Source of the DNA: Whalleya microplaca
Taxonomy: Eukaryota; Ascomycota; Sordariomycetes; Xylariales; Xylariaceae
Direction of reading: 5' to 3'
DNA: 64,000 nucleotides
Assembly (NCBI GenBank): GCA_022497155.1
Contig: MU385719.1
Coordinates: 868,001-932,000, forward strand
The position numbers were made by a program, and so were the translations under genes. Under the pieces are notes generated by a model. The model was given only the letters and a program-made list of their open reading frames with translations, was not told the DNA's origin and ran no database searches. Shown here piece by piece: positions 11,201 to 22,900 of this stretch. Positions within the stretch are counted from its first letter, which is position 1. Every line of letters starts with the position of its first letter.

Positions 11201-11434
11201 GGGGGGGGGGGGGGGGGGGCGGGGAGTATATGTTTAAACAAAAAGGGAAAACGCATCCCATCAACATTAAGCTACTGTGCAGAGAGTCCTTACAAATTTT
11301 GCCAACTCTGTACTCTCAACATGCAAGTCATTTCTCCTTTCGATTCCTATCCGTTGCTTTATTGGGTCGGTGAAAGAACCACTTGTAATCGATGCAAAGC
11401 TTGCAAGACCTACTAGAAACATATATAAATTCAT
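10728..11434 (-). CDS. Candidate small secreted protein, intron 1 broken by assembly gap
   Basis: Three exons: 11294-11434 (47 codons), 10923-10986 and 10728-10855, together 333 nt = 110 residues plus stop. Exon 1 starts MNLYMFLVGLASFASITSG, a clear signal peptide with likely cleavage near residue 19, then a hydrophilic domain with a dibasic RR at 33-34 (possible Kex2 site). It ends at a GTAAGG donor. The exon 2 acceptor is CTCTAACAACTATTAG, with branch site and acceptor in good order. Intron 2 (10856-10922) uses GTAGGT...CTATAG; an alternative GTTGGT...TTTAG pair also keeps frame. The C-terminal part contains IGLSPRKQQAYVIAKGGWYF. There are no cysteines in the mature part. A GTGAGT overlapping the stop (10726-10731) could be a further donor. 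No family is recognised; effector-like status is inference. Confidence 0.5.
11011..11293. other. Assembly gap with corrupted duplicate flanks
   Basis: Ten Ns (11123-11132) are followed by 67 T and 20 G. Left of the gap, an 18-G run (11011-11028) is followed by AGTATAT and an A-rich sequence. Right of it, the G run is followed by AGTATATGTTTAAAC and GGGAAAACGC. The left copy (11029-11122) is the right copy (from 11225) with many bases read as A. This is the pattern of poor base calling beyond a homopolymer, not biology. The likely true sequence is a single short G/C homopolymer inside an intron of the minus-strand gene. Confidence 0.8.
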
Positions 11435-12779
11435 TGTGATTTTTTTTAAAGTAGCTTCAAGAGAAGGTGAAATATGCAACTGTAGTTAATAAAATGGGCT
11501 ATTTCGTGGCACTATATAGCCTTTTAAAGCGGCTGGGCCTGTACTATCGACACTATTGGTTATTTCTAAAACAGCTACAATTCGGTAAAGCTATAGAAGC
11601 CATAATATATAACAACGGTACATGTACCTAGCATTTGTATATCCATAACTACGTCATGATGTCAAGTACCGTAGTATGTTATGTCAACAAGTCGGTGATA
11701 TTTATATCTAGGGAGGATCGATCCACTATGTTATCGTGTCTATGTTTACCAGCCAATCATCATATAAAAAGTATACCTCTCGGACGACAGGAAAAGAATT
11801 GCCTTAAATTATGATATTTAACAATTTCAAGATCAGGAGAAAAAGTACAATAAATGTCTCACTTCAACTTAATAAAGGTAGATATAATATACTCGTGGGG
11901 GATGAGCAAATGGGCAACTTCAGTCTTACTGAAGTGAATATGAGTGCTATTATATATGATCCACTAGCGTACTTCCTTGTAGCTCCGTCCTCGTAATAAC
12001 GTAGTGCTATTATGGTTGAGATTAGTCTGCTCACCGAAGAGATAAACCATAATGCCTGTCGTTACACATTGCATTGCTTTCAAAATAATATCTGCTAAAT
12101 CTCTAAGGCATCGGCAGGATTTAAATCCCATACTACCTAGAGCTCCACCAAACCTACCAGACTCCAGCTTCCCCGTATCAGGATCAATATGGGCAATGTG
12201 TCGGGTCCGGGGCATCAGTGCCATATGGAGTTTTTGACTGCAATCAACATGAAGTATTGCGTGCTTAAAGGTCCATTAATCTGAATGGATCTTTCCTGGC
12301 TCTACTATAGGAGGCCACACCACTTGCTTCTAATTTTGTTCCTAATTGCGCAATTGTAGCCCCATTTTCTCTGACATCGACCGTGCATAGGAAGTACAGT
12401 GTGTATAGGACGTTCTGAACGAGAATGTAGTAGAACGCTGCGATTACCAGTGTAGATTATCGGTACATTACTCTCACTATGCAATGCATTACATCTTTTA
12501 TATGCCCAAGCATATTATATCGGATTTATCGACAGGTTCAAAAGGAAAACCCTAGAAATCTACATGTAGGTACTCAATATGTGAGCACTCTTCTACGTTC
12601 ATTGGTTGCTGCTAATTAGGAATGTGTCTTCCCTCTAATCTATCGAAAATTGGTATTTCCCAATAGAGAGAACCGCAGCACTGGTCGCTGTGCCCATATA
12701 GCCGAGACGATCACAAATTTGCGCCGTTGATTAAACGTCCTTAGCGGAAAGACAAACATAGAGTATTAAAAACTAGTAG
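11435..12779. other. AT-rich island, no supportable gene
   Basis: Very AT-rich and non-coding in appearance. The minus-strand frame 11964-12224 contains a stretch with tolerable codon use (RTRHIAHIDPDTGKLESGRF), but no family or start was found. It may be a relic. Confidence 0.35.
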
Positions 12780-13060
12780 GTTGAGATTGGATAAGAATCC
12801 ACGGAGCGATGAAGTATTTATATAATGGCTATGACAAGGGCTGTAATTTAGGGCTTGGAAATATATCAATTCAGCAATAATTCTCTAGGCCCTCTGAGGG
12901 TGCTTGTTGTTCTAAGTTTCAATCTGAGTCTAAGGTTTGGCGACAGGTCTTTTATAGACCTGCTGCCGCGGTACGTATTCCTGGTACGTATCTAGTCTGT
13001 TGCCGACGTAGCCGCCGTTTTGTGATTATACCTTTTGTTAGGCAGTCATATATTCCAACA
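12780..13060 (-). mobile_element. Probable copia-type solo LTR
   Basis: On the minus strand the element starts TGTTGGAATATATGAC at 13060, the classic start of Ty1/copia LTRs. It carries TATAAAAG in a promoter position about 100 bp in and ends ...CCAATCTCAACC near 12780, one base from the expected CAACA inverted end. No target duplication and no pol sequence are visible on either side, so it is solo or degenerate. The boundary at 12780 is approximate. Confidence 0.4.
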
Positions 13061-13904
13061 GTATCGAATAACAGCCAACAGCACCCAATATATATACTCG
13101 TATAGCATTCCTGCATCTCGTATAGCTTCTAATAGGTCTTGGCTCTAATAGCCGTGTGACAATAGCCTAGGTCGATTACTACCATTGATACTAACATAAA
13201 GTTGGATTAGGAATAATTACCGGCTGAAGATTGCATGAACTGGGATGAGGAGGGTAGAAGGCCAAGAGATCGCCATCAACTTGCATCGAGACATAACCTG
13301 AGGGCAACCCCTCTTTATATAACCGGGCTCAAGATCTTGTTTATGCGAGGAATAAATCCCATATATTATATTAATGATAGAGACTGCCTGACAATTGTCT
13401 ACTACATGCATTGTCGCTTACCTAATTGAAACTTAGTCTCTGGGTAGCAACCAGACGGTGACATGGCCACACCAGCAGTGTTAGTCAAAATCTTTTTTAT
13501 TCAACTCGGTTTGCTTGAAGGACGCGCCAACCGTAACGTTATAAACTAACTAAAGTGACAACTTATAAACGGATAAATTTAGAGAGGTCGCTTTCTGGAA
13601 GTTGGTGGTTGGACATGTATCAAGAACAGACCCAGCGACCTAACAAGCCATTGAAACTCTAGGCGATCATAGATAGTCACAAAATAATGACTGTAATTGT
13701 TAATCGAAACCTTTGCTAACTGTATTTTGGGAGAACTGTCATCTACCATTAGGTTTTACGCAATTCGCCCTGTCTGTTATATCTACTAGCATGATGATGA
13801 GTGATTTCGTAGTCTAGATATGTTCATGCCAGAAGACGAGATAGGCGCTTTCTCCACTACCAACAGCGACGACTTTAACATTGTGTAATTTAGATTTTTT
13901 TTTT
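13061..13904. other. AT-rich island, no supportable gene
   Basis: AT-rich. A second TGTTGGCTG-like start occurs just upstream of the LTR (minus strand, near 13080). The paired frames at 13217-13429 on both strands look random. Confidence 0.3.
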
Positions 13905-14102
13905 TCACATGTAGTAACTGCGAGTATTCAACGAAACTAAGTGACCTTTGGATATATCATTACTTCCTACCTCCTTCTGCTTCACTGGTACCTCTCTAGT
14001 GAGTGTCATTGACAGGCGAATCTCTTTGCACATGGGGTTGGCATGCATATCGAAGCCAGCTGCAGCAATAGAATCCAGCAAGCGATACCATCTGGTCTGG
14101 TA
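13905..14102 (-). pseudogene. Truncated coding relic abutting telomeric repeats
   Basis: The minus-strand frame ending at 13905 reads coding-like from about residue WYRLLDSIAAAGFDMHANPM onward (CKEIRLSMTLTREVPVKQKE), with balanced codon use unlike the island. Upstream, the frame runs straight into the TTAGGG array at 14103-14124 and then simple sequence. The gene therefore appears cut off at its 5' side exactly where the telomeric repeat begins. I do not recognise the family. It might instead be an internal exon. Confidence 0.35.
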
Positions 14103-14124
14103 TAACCCTAACCCTAACCCTAAC
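14103..14124 (+). repeat. Interstitial telomeric repeat (TAACCC)3
   Basis: Three perfect TAACCC units plus TAAC, the fungal telomere repeat read from the C-rich strand. It is followed within 30 bp by a C run and a short (CA)n tract. It lies inside the gene-poor island with unique sequence on both sides. Confidence 0.85.
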
Positions 14125-16022
14125 GATAGTAATGCCCCCCCCTTACACACACACACCTCTCAGTTGCTACGAGAGCAGCCCATACACCAGCTGATACGCA
14201 CTCCTAGTGATTGATAAGATATAAGAGCTATATTTTGAACACGCAGGTCTCCGTGGCTACGTGGTAGTCGCTGTGTGACAAATTAGATTTCAGACAAATG
14301 ACTCGTTGCCACCCTTCAGTGAAAAGAAGCATTGCCAGGATATTCTGGCTGTCTAATGTTAGAATTATTTCCATGGTTTGGGATGTGGCCGTATATGATA
14401 TGAATAGGGGTATTAATCCTTTCACTATCCCTGGATATTCATGGTTCGTGGAATGTGCTACGAGGGATTAGTATTATGGAAATAAGATATGACAATATAC
14501 CGTTAACAGACTTAGCTAAAGTGCCGGACTTGCACAGTTTAATCGCAGCAGCTACGGGCCCGAACGCGCCCTTGTCGAATGAAGAGTTTAGCCTTTGATT
14601 CGCCGAGTTTGTGTCTTCCAGATGGTGCACACGGGCACCGGCAGGACCAAGATGACTGAGAGACACCGAGCAGAAGTCTTGCGTGGAAATAAGGTTCTGG
14701 GCTTATTCTTTAGCGGTATGGTAATAATAACTGGGCGTGGTATGACTCGTCTCTGTAGCTTAGAGACAATTCCTAACTTCTTATTACTACTACTGAAGGG
14801 ACCACAGGCTTTCATATATGTTATATATAAGCCCATCCACCTCCTAAGAATATCCATGTATGACGTCCCATAAGGGACTCGCAACACTATCGACTTATGA
14901 TTAGCGCTTTGTTGACTAATTTAGGGGTCTGTATTATCAATAAAAACTCCGAACGTTCACAAGAGCAGAGCCTAGTTACAATTTCGTAGACGCGAGATCC
15001 TGTTTTCCCTAATTTGAATATTATGTAAGCCACTTACAGTTTTATATGGAAGCCCCTTTCTGTAACATGAAGCTTACTATTTGATAAGACGGTCGACTAC
15101 TTGTCATAATATAGGGGCTTATCAACTTAGCATCCTATAGTGTTTAGGGGTAATATGTCGAGTGAAGTATTGATGTGGGCAACTTATAGCTGATGTTTTT
15201 TGGATGTACAACAGTGCTATCCTATAGGCACTGACGGGAACCTTTTTGGAAGATACTCACATCCCTTTCCGTGCTGACCAATTTCAAATCCCAGTTCATA
15301 CAAGCTTGGCGGTGTATCTGTAATCATGTGGTTATATTGCGATCAAGTAGAGATATGCAAGAGACATAAGTGGACGGCGACCCTTATCATCGATAGCTGC
15401 ATGTTAACATTGCTTAGATCGTGGACTATTGGAAACTAACCCACTGCCTAAGGGTTTTGATTTATTTTTAGTTCGCCATGCTAGTGAAAATCATTAGGCC
15501 AACATCTCGAGGTGCCAGCAGATATGATATTCCAATTTTAATATCATACCTATATTGTAACTGCAGTAATATGAGTTACATTTGCTATACTACAAAAACT
15601 TCAGTCGTTTAGTAGTTACTGTTCACTGGAGGTGTACGAAGGCTAACAATCTCCCCCTAACCGTTGTATTGATGGCCAAGTCCTAGGCTCAGCACACGAA
15701 TGTGATTGTTATCATTCCATCGGCGATACTATTAGCAACCTTGGTCACAAGCAGGTCAATCTACAAGCAGCTATTCAATACATGCTTTCAGAATCTGCTA
15801 CCATTCTATTCTAGTGCCTTCTGAGGGCATTCTAGCGTTCTGCCACTGTTCAGTACGTTCCAACCCCGAGTGTAAGTTTAGGACACTATATGTATTCGTA
15901 CCAGCCTTTGGGAGACGATTCTGCCGAGCAAGGACTTTATCAGTGAATTGCTTCATATCAATTATAGGAACTATGCCGTGTTCCTAGCCGAGAAGAGATG
16001 ACTATGAGACACTCGAGAATCT
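14125..16022. other. AT-rich island with possible coding relic
   Basis: Mostly AT-rich. On the minus strand around 14500-14670 there is a frame with reasonable codon use (for example HLEDTNSANQRLNSSFDKGA), but I see no start, family or clean splice model. The rest, to 16022, shows no gene. Confidence 0.3.
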
Positions 16023-16172
16023 CAAGGTTGTAATCCACTCCACATGAGGTTCTCGTGGAGTGGAAACAGGGCTGGCACGTTGCACACTACAGTACGTGCA
16101 CGCGTGCACGGTACATATAGTGGTCTTTTGTCCACGAGAGGCTCTCGTGGAGTGGAGTGGATTACAACCTTG
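16023..16172. mobile_element. 150-bp foldback element with nested hairpins
   Basis: Perfect 21-bp terminal inverted repeats: CAAGGTTGTAATCCACTCCAC at 16023-16043 and its complement at 16152-16172. Each end carries a subterminal hairpin: CCACTCCAC/GTGGAGTGG on the left, CCACGAGAG/CTCTCGTGG (16132-16150 region) on the right. A perfect 16-bp palindrome sits in the middle (CGTGCACGCGTGCACG, 16095-16110). No target duplication was recognised. It is probably a non-autonomous DNA element (MITE or foldback). Confidence 0.65.
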
Positions 16173-17053
16173 AAGAGAAAAGCCACTTGTATTGAATTAA
16201 GATAGTCCCCGCGGTATGTTGCCCAAGCTGAGAAGTTCTACGTGGCCTATCGACTACTGAGTCGTGGACTTCTTTAGCTTGTACCAGGCTATTGGTATTC
16301 AACGACTAATCCCTTGAAGTGACCTATGTTCATCTCACGATCTTTCCCTTTGTGGATTCGAGCTGACTGGGTCAAGACTACGACGAGGCCTCGAAGATAA
16401 TGAAAGCGAAGGGAGCAGCGGAGTTCGAACGGTGACCGCAGGAAGCCTTGAAACCCCGAAGACTATATACTTGTCGAAGCATAGGTACAGCCAATAACGC
16501 GAATATTTGGAATGAAAGATTGAACTCGTCTGTGCGATAATGGAAGAGAAAGACCCGAGCTAGTAATTCCATGCGCCAACTTGTAATTATGTGATTAAAA
16601 CCTTACTGGGACTTTTGTCCCGGTAGTCATGTGTGAACTCATAGATGACACCATACCTTGCTCTTCACCACTTGAGTAAGGGTAAGACCATTGTCGAGGG
16701 TAAGTCGCGCTACATAATATCGAGCCGTAGAGGGTAATAGTCAACCACTCTTGAGGAAGGTCTCGTAGTATACCTCATTGGCTAGTCGTGAAATCTATTA
16801 TTGATAGACCATGGGGTGAATGTAGGTTGAGCTATATGAGGTCTAAAGATCATTAATCTCCACTAAGGATTAGTTGCAGGTAAGCTCGCTTATCTTGTGC
16901 GTGTTCGTCCTTGCCACAGGCTAGATTTGATGAAAAATCGGACTAGTAGAAATTCTGCTAACCCCTATACTTACCTATTTCTCATTTCAACTCAGAGTGA
17001 TTATATTTGGCGTGGCAGTGCAACAGCCACGCGTATACTATAGATGTAGTCTA
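16173..17053. other. Gene-free sequence
   Basis: No supportable gene. A 7-bp-stem hairpin (CTGGGAC/GTCCCGG) lies near 16606-16625. The minus-strand frame 16378-16572 has no family resemblance. A target TA (17052-17053) borders the next element. Confidence 0.3.
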
Positions 17054-17380
17054 CTTGCTATGGCTAATTCGCCTCCAACGCCCAGAGGGCGTTGCGCTTT
17101 AACTAGTAAAAGACCCTAGTAATATAAAAATTCCGATATATATCAGTGGAGTATAAAAGTGACTTGACATTTAGTATAACTTATTATATAAGTCGAAGTA
17201 CTTTTGTTACGTACTGTCACATATTTAAAACAAGAAGATATACGCCTAACGAATCTACATTTGTCTATTAATATTTTAGGTGGTAGCGGATGTACATCGG
17301 AATTTTTTATATTACATGGGCTTTTTACTAATTAAAGCGCAACGCCCTTGGGCGTGACGAGGCGAATTAGCCATAGCAAG
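17054..17380. mobile_element. MITE with 49-bp terminal inverted repeats and TA duplication
   Basis: Left TIR 17054-17102 and right TIR 17332-17380 start CTTGCTATGGCTAATTCGCC and match over about 49 bp with a few differences. TA flanks both ends (17052-17053 and 17381-17382), as for Tc1/mariner-superfamily insertions. Inside each TIR is a small hairpin: CAACGCCC/GGGCGTTG on the left, CACGCCC/GGGCGTTG-type on the right. The 230-bp core is AT-rich and non-coding, so the element needs a transposase in trans. Confidence 0.8.
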
Positions 17381-17382
17381 TA

Positions 17383-18700
17383 ACCTTGGAACTTTCAATA
17401 CTTTAAGTCTGCTGGTAGATAGTCTTCCGTAGACCTGCATGCTCGGAGGGGCGGCGACGATGCTGACTCTCTCGTATTGCGACTCTTTAAGAGTTTTGCC
17501 ACTGTCTTGAGAAAGTTATTTCTGGTCGTATGAGGCTAAAGTTACTTGAGGCTCTTGAAATAGGGCGACGTTGTCGCCCTTGAATAGGTAGGTGTGTTAA
17601 TGTATCACATCCGACCGACCGGACCGTCGTAGGCCCGACCAAATTAAGGAGCTCGGTCTTGGGAATGTGATGTTGCATCGTTATTCAGCCTTATGGTGTA
17701 TTGGCATGATGACGTCGGGCACCATCACTCGGTATGATTTTTCCAAGTTTTCTAGCCCTCAGATGGGGACAAGGACAAGTTGGGACGAACAGACACATAT
17801 CCGCCTATCTACATACGCAGTATTCCGTACTACCTATAAAAGTAGTAGGTAGCCATCCCAAATCCCTGACACCCCGCCATATCTATTAATAGACATATAT
17901 ATGCAGCTAGTGTTCATAGTACCACCCACACTGATGGATCCATACCCAAGATGCCTTACTTGGCCCAAGGTCTCCACTCCCATGCTAGGGCCCCTATAGT
18001 AGACCCCATATTCATACCTGTATAGGTACCCATTTGGCGAGGGGTTCATGAGAAGCTTCACAAGTCTTGTACGTAGCGCGAATAATTGCTAGAATTTTGT
18101 GATTTTGTCTGTGAGTCACAAACAGTTACTGCCGCTAAGCTGACGCGAAACATACAGATATGCTGTAACATCGGTTCAGCGGTAGATAAATCTAGATGTG
18201 GCAACATCTGACGCTTGTCTACATGTATGCCGAGCTGAGGTCAGTAGGTTGGCTGCTGCATGCATACCTGCAGCTTCAAGTTGATGACTTTACACACACT
18301 CGCATTGTCAAAGCCTCCTCCATTGTCGGCTAATACGACTATACTCGGTCATTTGCAACGTTGAGTCTCAAGTTATTACTTTGAAACAGCAGCAAGATTC
18401 GCGAATCAAGATGGGAAGAGGTTTCCTGTAACCTTGCTTCGACTTCTCTTTGACTTACACGCTTCTGTATTGCAACGATATGGTATAATGATCATGCTTA
18501 AGAGGCTATTTAGATACATATACAACAAGCCAACCAAGCCAATGATATCTTCCGTACACACCGGCTTTTCATATGTGTTTCCCTGTAGTGTAAAAGACTG
18601 AAGCTGCCTAACAAGTATCTAACAAAGAACGACATATATAGTATAGTAGCAGTCAAAGTATTGTAATAGACTCTTATGATATACTTACATGTATACTAAT
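17383..18700. other. Gene-free sequence, right flank of island
   Basis: No supportable gene. It contains a perfect 8-bp hairpin (AGGGCGAC/GTCGCCCT, 17562-17580). The frames at 17667-17852 and 17834-18061 have no recognisable family. Confidence 0.3.
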
Positions 18701-19925
18701 AACTAATAAGGTTCACACCATACAGAGACAGTCTTTACTTCCTCTGCCTGAGGTGCGGAACACTTAGATACTGAATTAATGCTTGGATTTGGTATCGTGT
18801 GTGATTGGGGTTGGGTGATGGATGAGCGGGAAGCACTCAGCACTATTCCGTATGTTGCGACCTCTTCCTTTTTTCGGGTAAGTAAAGTAGCCCTTGTCGG
18901 ATCCCATCAATCCTATCTCTCCCACCTTCAACTCCATCCTTTCGTCATCAGGCTCTGTCCCAACAACACACATCTGCACATGCAGTCCTGTGGTTCGTCT
19001 TGGCGCGTTGTAAAGTGGTAGATGCCGGATTGTCTACTAGAGGTATCGTTGCAATTGCTGCTTGACACATAACTTTCATTTGCCTTTGTGCGTCGCATTG
19101 TGCCTCTCAGCCTCTTTGTTGGTCGCTCACAAGTCCCAACTCCTGCCATTACTGTGTACGGACTGGTACGGACTGTACATCCACATGCTTTGGACGAACT
19201 CTTTTCCAGGCAGCCAGGGAATGTTTCTTTGACGCCGATCGCAACCACGCAGCCTATTGCGAACCGCAATTCGTTCCATCGTTTCCATGCTGCCCCAGAA
19301 AAAGAGGTGACGAGAGTTGTCCTCTCGACTCCACGTCCTGGCCTAACCTAAGCAACCTTAGCAACCTAAGCTTCCAAGGTTGCTAAGTAAGTCAATCAAT
19401 TACACCTGAACAGCTAAAGTCTGTGGTCTGTCTACCCGTCTACGCGGTCGACTAGAAAGGCCGTTCCAAGCAGCCCAAGCCAAGTCAAGCCAAATCACGG
19501 CAAGCAAATCGTCAGCACAGCCCCTTCCACCCCTCCTCCTCAGTCCAGTCCTGCCTTTGCCTGCCTCCTGAAGGCGACCTTCGAATATACCCCTGTAGAA
19601 GAGATAGAGAGCTGCATGTTGTACGAGTCCAATCCGCATCTTCCCTCGCCCGGCACCTCACCCAGAATAACGAGAGCGCCTCAGGGGCGAGTGACTTGCT
19701 GCTAGACTGATTGAGTGGCAAGCGAGCAGAGCAGAGCAGAACAGAGCAGAGTAACTTAGAGCATCAGAACTCTTTTGTTCACATAACCTGCTTGCTTGCT
19801 TGCTGCCTGCACGGCTCGGAGCGCACGCCCTTTTTGCCTTTTGTCGTATTTACCCTTTTCTAAAAAAAAAAGCAGAGACACAACAGCCAATTCCGGCAGG
19901 GTCGAAGTACTGACATAATCCCATT
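18701..19925. other. Long leader/promoter region of the Gln-rich gene
   Basis: Base composition rises here. The stretch is rich in pyrimidines and short AGAGC repeats (around 19727-19750) just before the large plus-strand gene. Several short upstream ORFs (18779-19021, 19088-19351) might be uORFs of a long 5' leader, but this cannot be decided from sequence alone. Confidence 0.35.
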
Positions 19926-22900
19926 ATGCGCTCGTTCGGTCGCATTGGCAAGCACAGCAATCGTTCCCAGCACAACCTGGCCGAGCAGCAGCAGTATCTT
20001 CAACAACAGTCGCAGCAACAATCACAACCACAACCACTCCCACCACCACCACCACCTCAACAGCAGACGGTGGGCAGTGGTGGTGCAGCACCGCCTCTTC
20101 CGCATTCTTCGTCCAGTGGCCCGCCTCCTGCATCGTCTTCTGCCCCTTCTGGAAACGGATCTGGAGGTCGGCGAGTATCTGCAGCTGGCGTGCCTGTGAC
20201 CGTTCCCGGCCCCGTTGCCGTCCCGGTTCCCGACTCTAATAACACGACCCCCTCAGCCTCGTCTATAGGGATCAGCTCTAGCGAGTCCTTCCAGCAGCAG
20301 CTACAGCTACAGCTACAGCACGACTCCAGGGCCCAAGCACCAGCGCAACAGCCGCTAACACAACTAGCACAATCACCACAACCAGCGCAACAACAACCAC
20401 TACCACAACAGCAGCAGCACGCACCACACCCTTCTCTACAGCATCAGCCACAGCGGGTGTCGTCGCTGCAACATCCCCAATTTACAAGTCAACATAGTTC
20501 ACTTAGTCAACTTAGTCAACACAGTCAACACAGCCAGCACAGCCAGCACAGTCACCACAGTCAACATAGTCAGCACAATCAACATAGTCAACACGGCCAA
20601 CACGGCCAACACGGCCAACACCAAGGGGAGCCGTTTGGAAATAATACAGTCACTACTAACTCGAACATCTCACCCAATTTACCCCCCACCGCCGCTGGTC
20701 AACCTGCTAATTCCATACCCCTCAACCAAGCCACTGCTGCTTACACGGCACGACAGCAGCCCCACGATAATTTCGCCGAATTGGTCTCGCGCTCCCAATC
20801 TGCGAGATACTCCCAATTAAATCCACTCCAAACCCAATCACCCTTTGGTTTGGCGTCCAATTCGGTCGACAACCTGCCGCAGACTGTCCACCTCTCATCT
20901 CCCGTGGTTCCTCCCATTCAGCCACCAGTACCACAACATACACAACAACATACACACACACCACACACACCACACACACCACATACACCACATACCCAAA
21001 CCGCCCCCACTGAGCAGAAGCGGTCAACTCGCAAGCTGATCAAGAACATATTGTCTGGCAGCTCCTCGTCAAGCAGGCCCATCTCAGACCATTACCAGGA
21101 TATTCCGTCCTACGACAATACCTCCGTCTTAACTCGTCGGCCTTCCAAGCGGGCGAGCAACCCACCTGCGAGCAAAGGAAGCTCGTTGCTGTCGAGGCCT
21201 GTCGACCATCCCGACTGGGTGCCGCCTCCACGGTCCGATTCACGTACCGTGCACTCACCGCGTCAACCTGTAGGCGTAGGCGACCTCGACGATCACTATC
21301 GCGTGGCCCAGGCTAATCAAGACCTATATTTACAGAACCACCCGGATCAGTCTCAGTCAACTATCAGACAAGTCCCTGCTGACACCGACGTCGAAACCTC
21401 CCCTTACGGCCAAGAAGAGCTCGCATTTCACCAACAGCAGGCTATTGCTCAGCATCAAGCTCAGCTTCAAGCACAGGCGCAAGCGCAAGCCCAGGCACAA
21501 GCACAAGCTCAGGCTCAAGCTCAGGCTCAGGCACAAGCCCAAGCTCAAGCACAGGCGCAGGCTCAGGCACAGGCACAAGCAGAGCAGCAGTTGTACGATC
21601 AAATTGCTGCCGACCAGGCCCAGAACCAGTATCAGTACGCGCACCCACACGAGCAATATCAGGCAGGAAATCGGCAATCTCTATATATTGGCCACTTAAA
21701 CACGGCAAGCGCGCAGTCGCTCAACCCAGAAACCATCTCGCAGCTATCACATGAGTCGCCTGTCTCCGAACCAGAACAACCATTCTCAAACCCACAGTCT
21801 GGACAGGATTCACCCGCAGTGAATTACGTGCAGCAGGATTCACAGATCCCACAAAACCAGCAGCAGACTTCGACGCCAACATCAGCATCAACCGGACAGA
21901 GTCAAAACATGGCACCGCCGCCTGGAGGACCCGGGGGGCCAAGCCGTAGGTCGGGGGACCATGACAAACAAATGCGCTCCGTTGAGCCCCCACCTGGCCC
22001 ACCTCCCACCTACAGACATAGCCAAGGACCGATGAACGCGATGAACCCTCTTCCTCCTACCCCTGGTGTTTCTGGTGCCCCACCACAGAGCTACCGTACC
22101 AGCGGCGTGCCACAGGAACGGCCAGCACAGTTCGATGGACCCGGCCCTGAAGCTGGCCGAAATAGCCCCCAGCCGTCAACAAATGCGGAACGGGAGGGCG
22201 AATCTACAGATAAGCAATTCAAAGAACTATGTAAGAAATACCCCAAAGGAGGTACCTCTTGGGCAAGATATTTACTCGCTATCTAGTAACTAAATATAAG
22301 AATGTCAAGAGACTTTATTTTGATGAGAAAACACATATCGAACGATTGGTAGCCCAGATAGAGCAGTTACAAAACGCGGTTGCAAACCAGCGGATGTCCC
22401 AATCCAGGACCGCGCTCGATGACAACGAGTATTCAACCCGATTTAACAGATTAAACGGCGCGATTAACAATCTCGCGTTCAATATCCGTAAGGATTGGCG
22501 AACACTGCCAGGGTGGATCGAAAGGTATGTCAGTCCGGACGCGATCAAGACCGGCAAGCAGGAGATGACTGCCGTCGGACGGGCCATTATAGTTCGGTGG
22601 ATCGTGGAAGAGATCTTTAACAAGTGTTTCCACCCCGGCCTCGACGTTGATCTGAGCTGCCACTTGAAACAGATTGAACAGAACATCCGCAGATTTTCAT
22701 ACACCTTGACAAGCCAAGAAGAGTATGACGCGTTGACGGCCAAGGTGGTCAATTGGCGGATGGCTACGCTGGAGGGTCTTCAACACATGCTCCAGTCACC
22801 AGAGAGCGGGGATTACCGGGCAGACTTCACCAAGATGGCCACCAGCAATCTCACGGCGACGTTATTCCAGTACCTGTCGGACCCGCCGCCGGCAGGTGTG

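Noticed and set aside
11089..11373. Open frames across the gap encoding poly-Phe/poly-Gly or poly-Lys
   Set aside because: Products of T and G homopolymers and Ns at a contig edge, not genes.
14439..14887. Minus-strand frames that look partly coding
   Set aside because: No consistent splice model, start or family; could be a transposon fragment but unsupported.
20509..20622. CRISPR-like regular repeat
   Set aside because: Units are 9 bp, in frame, without spacers, and inside a eukaryotic coding exon.
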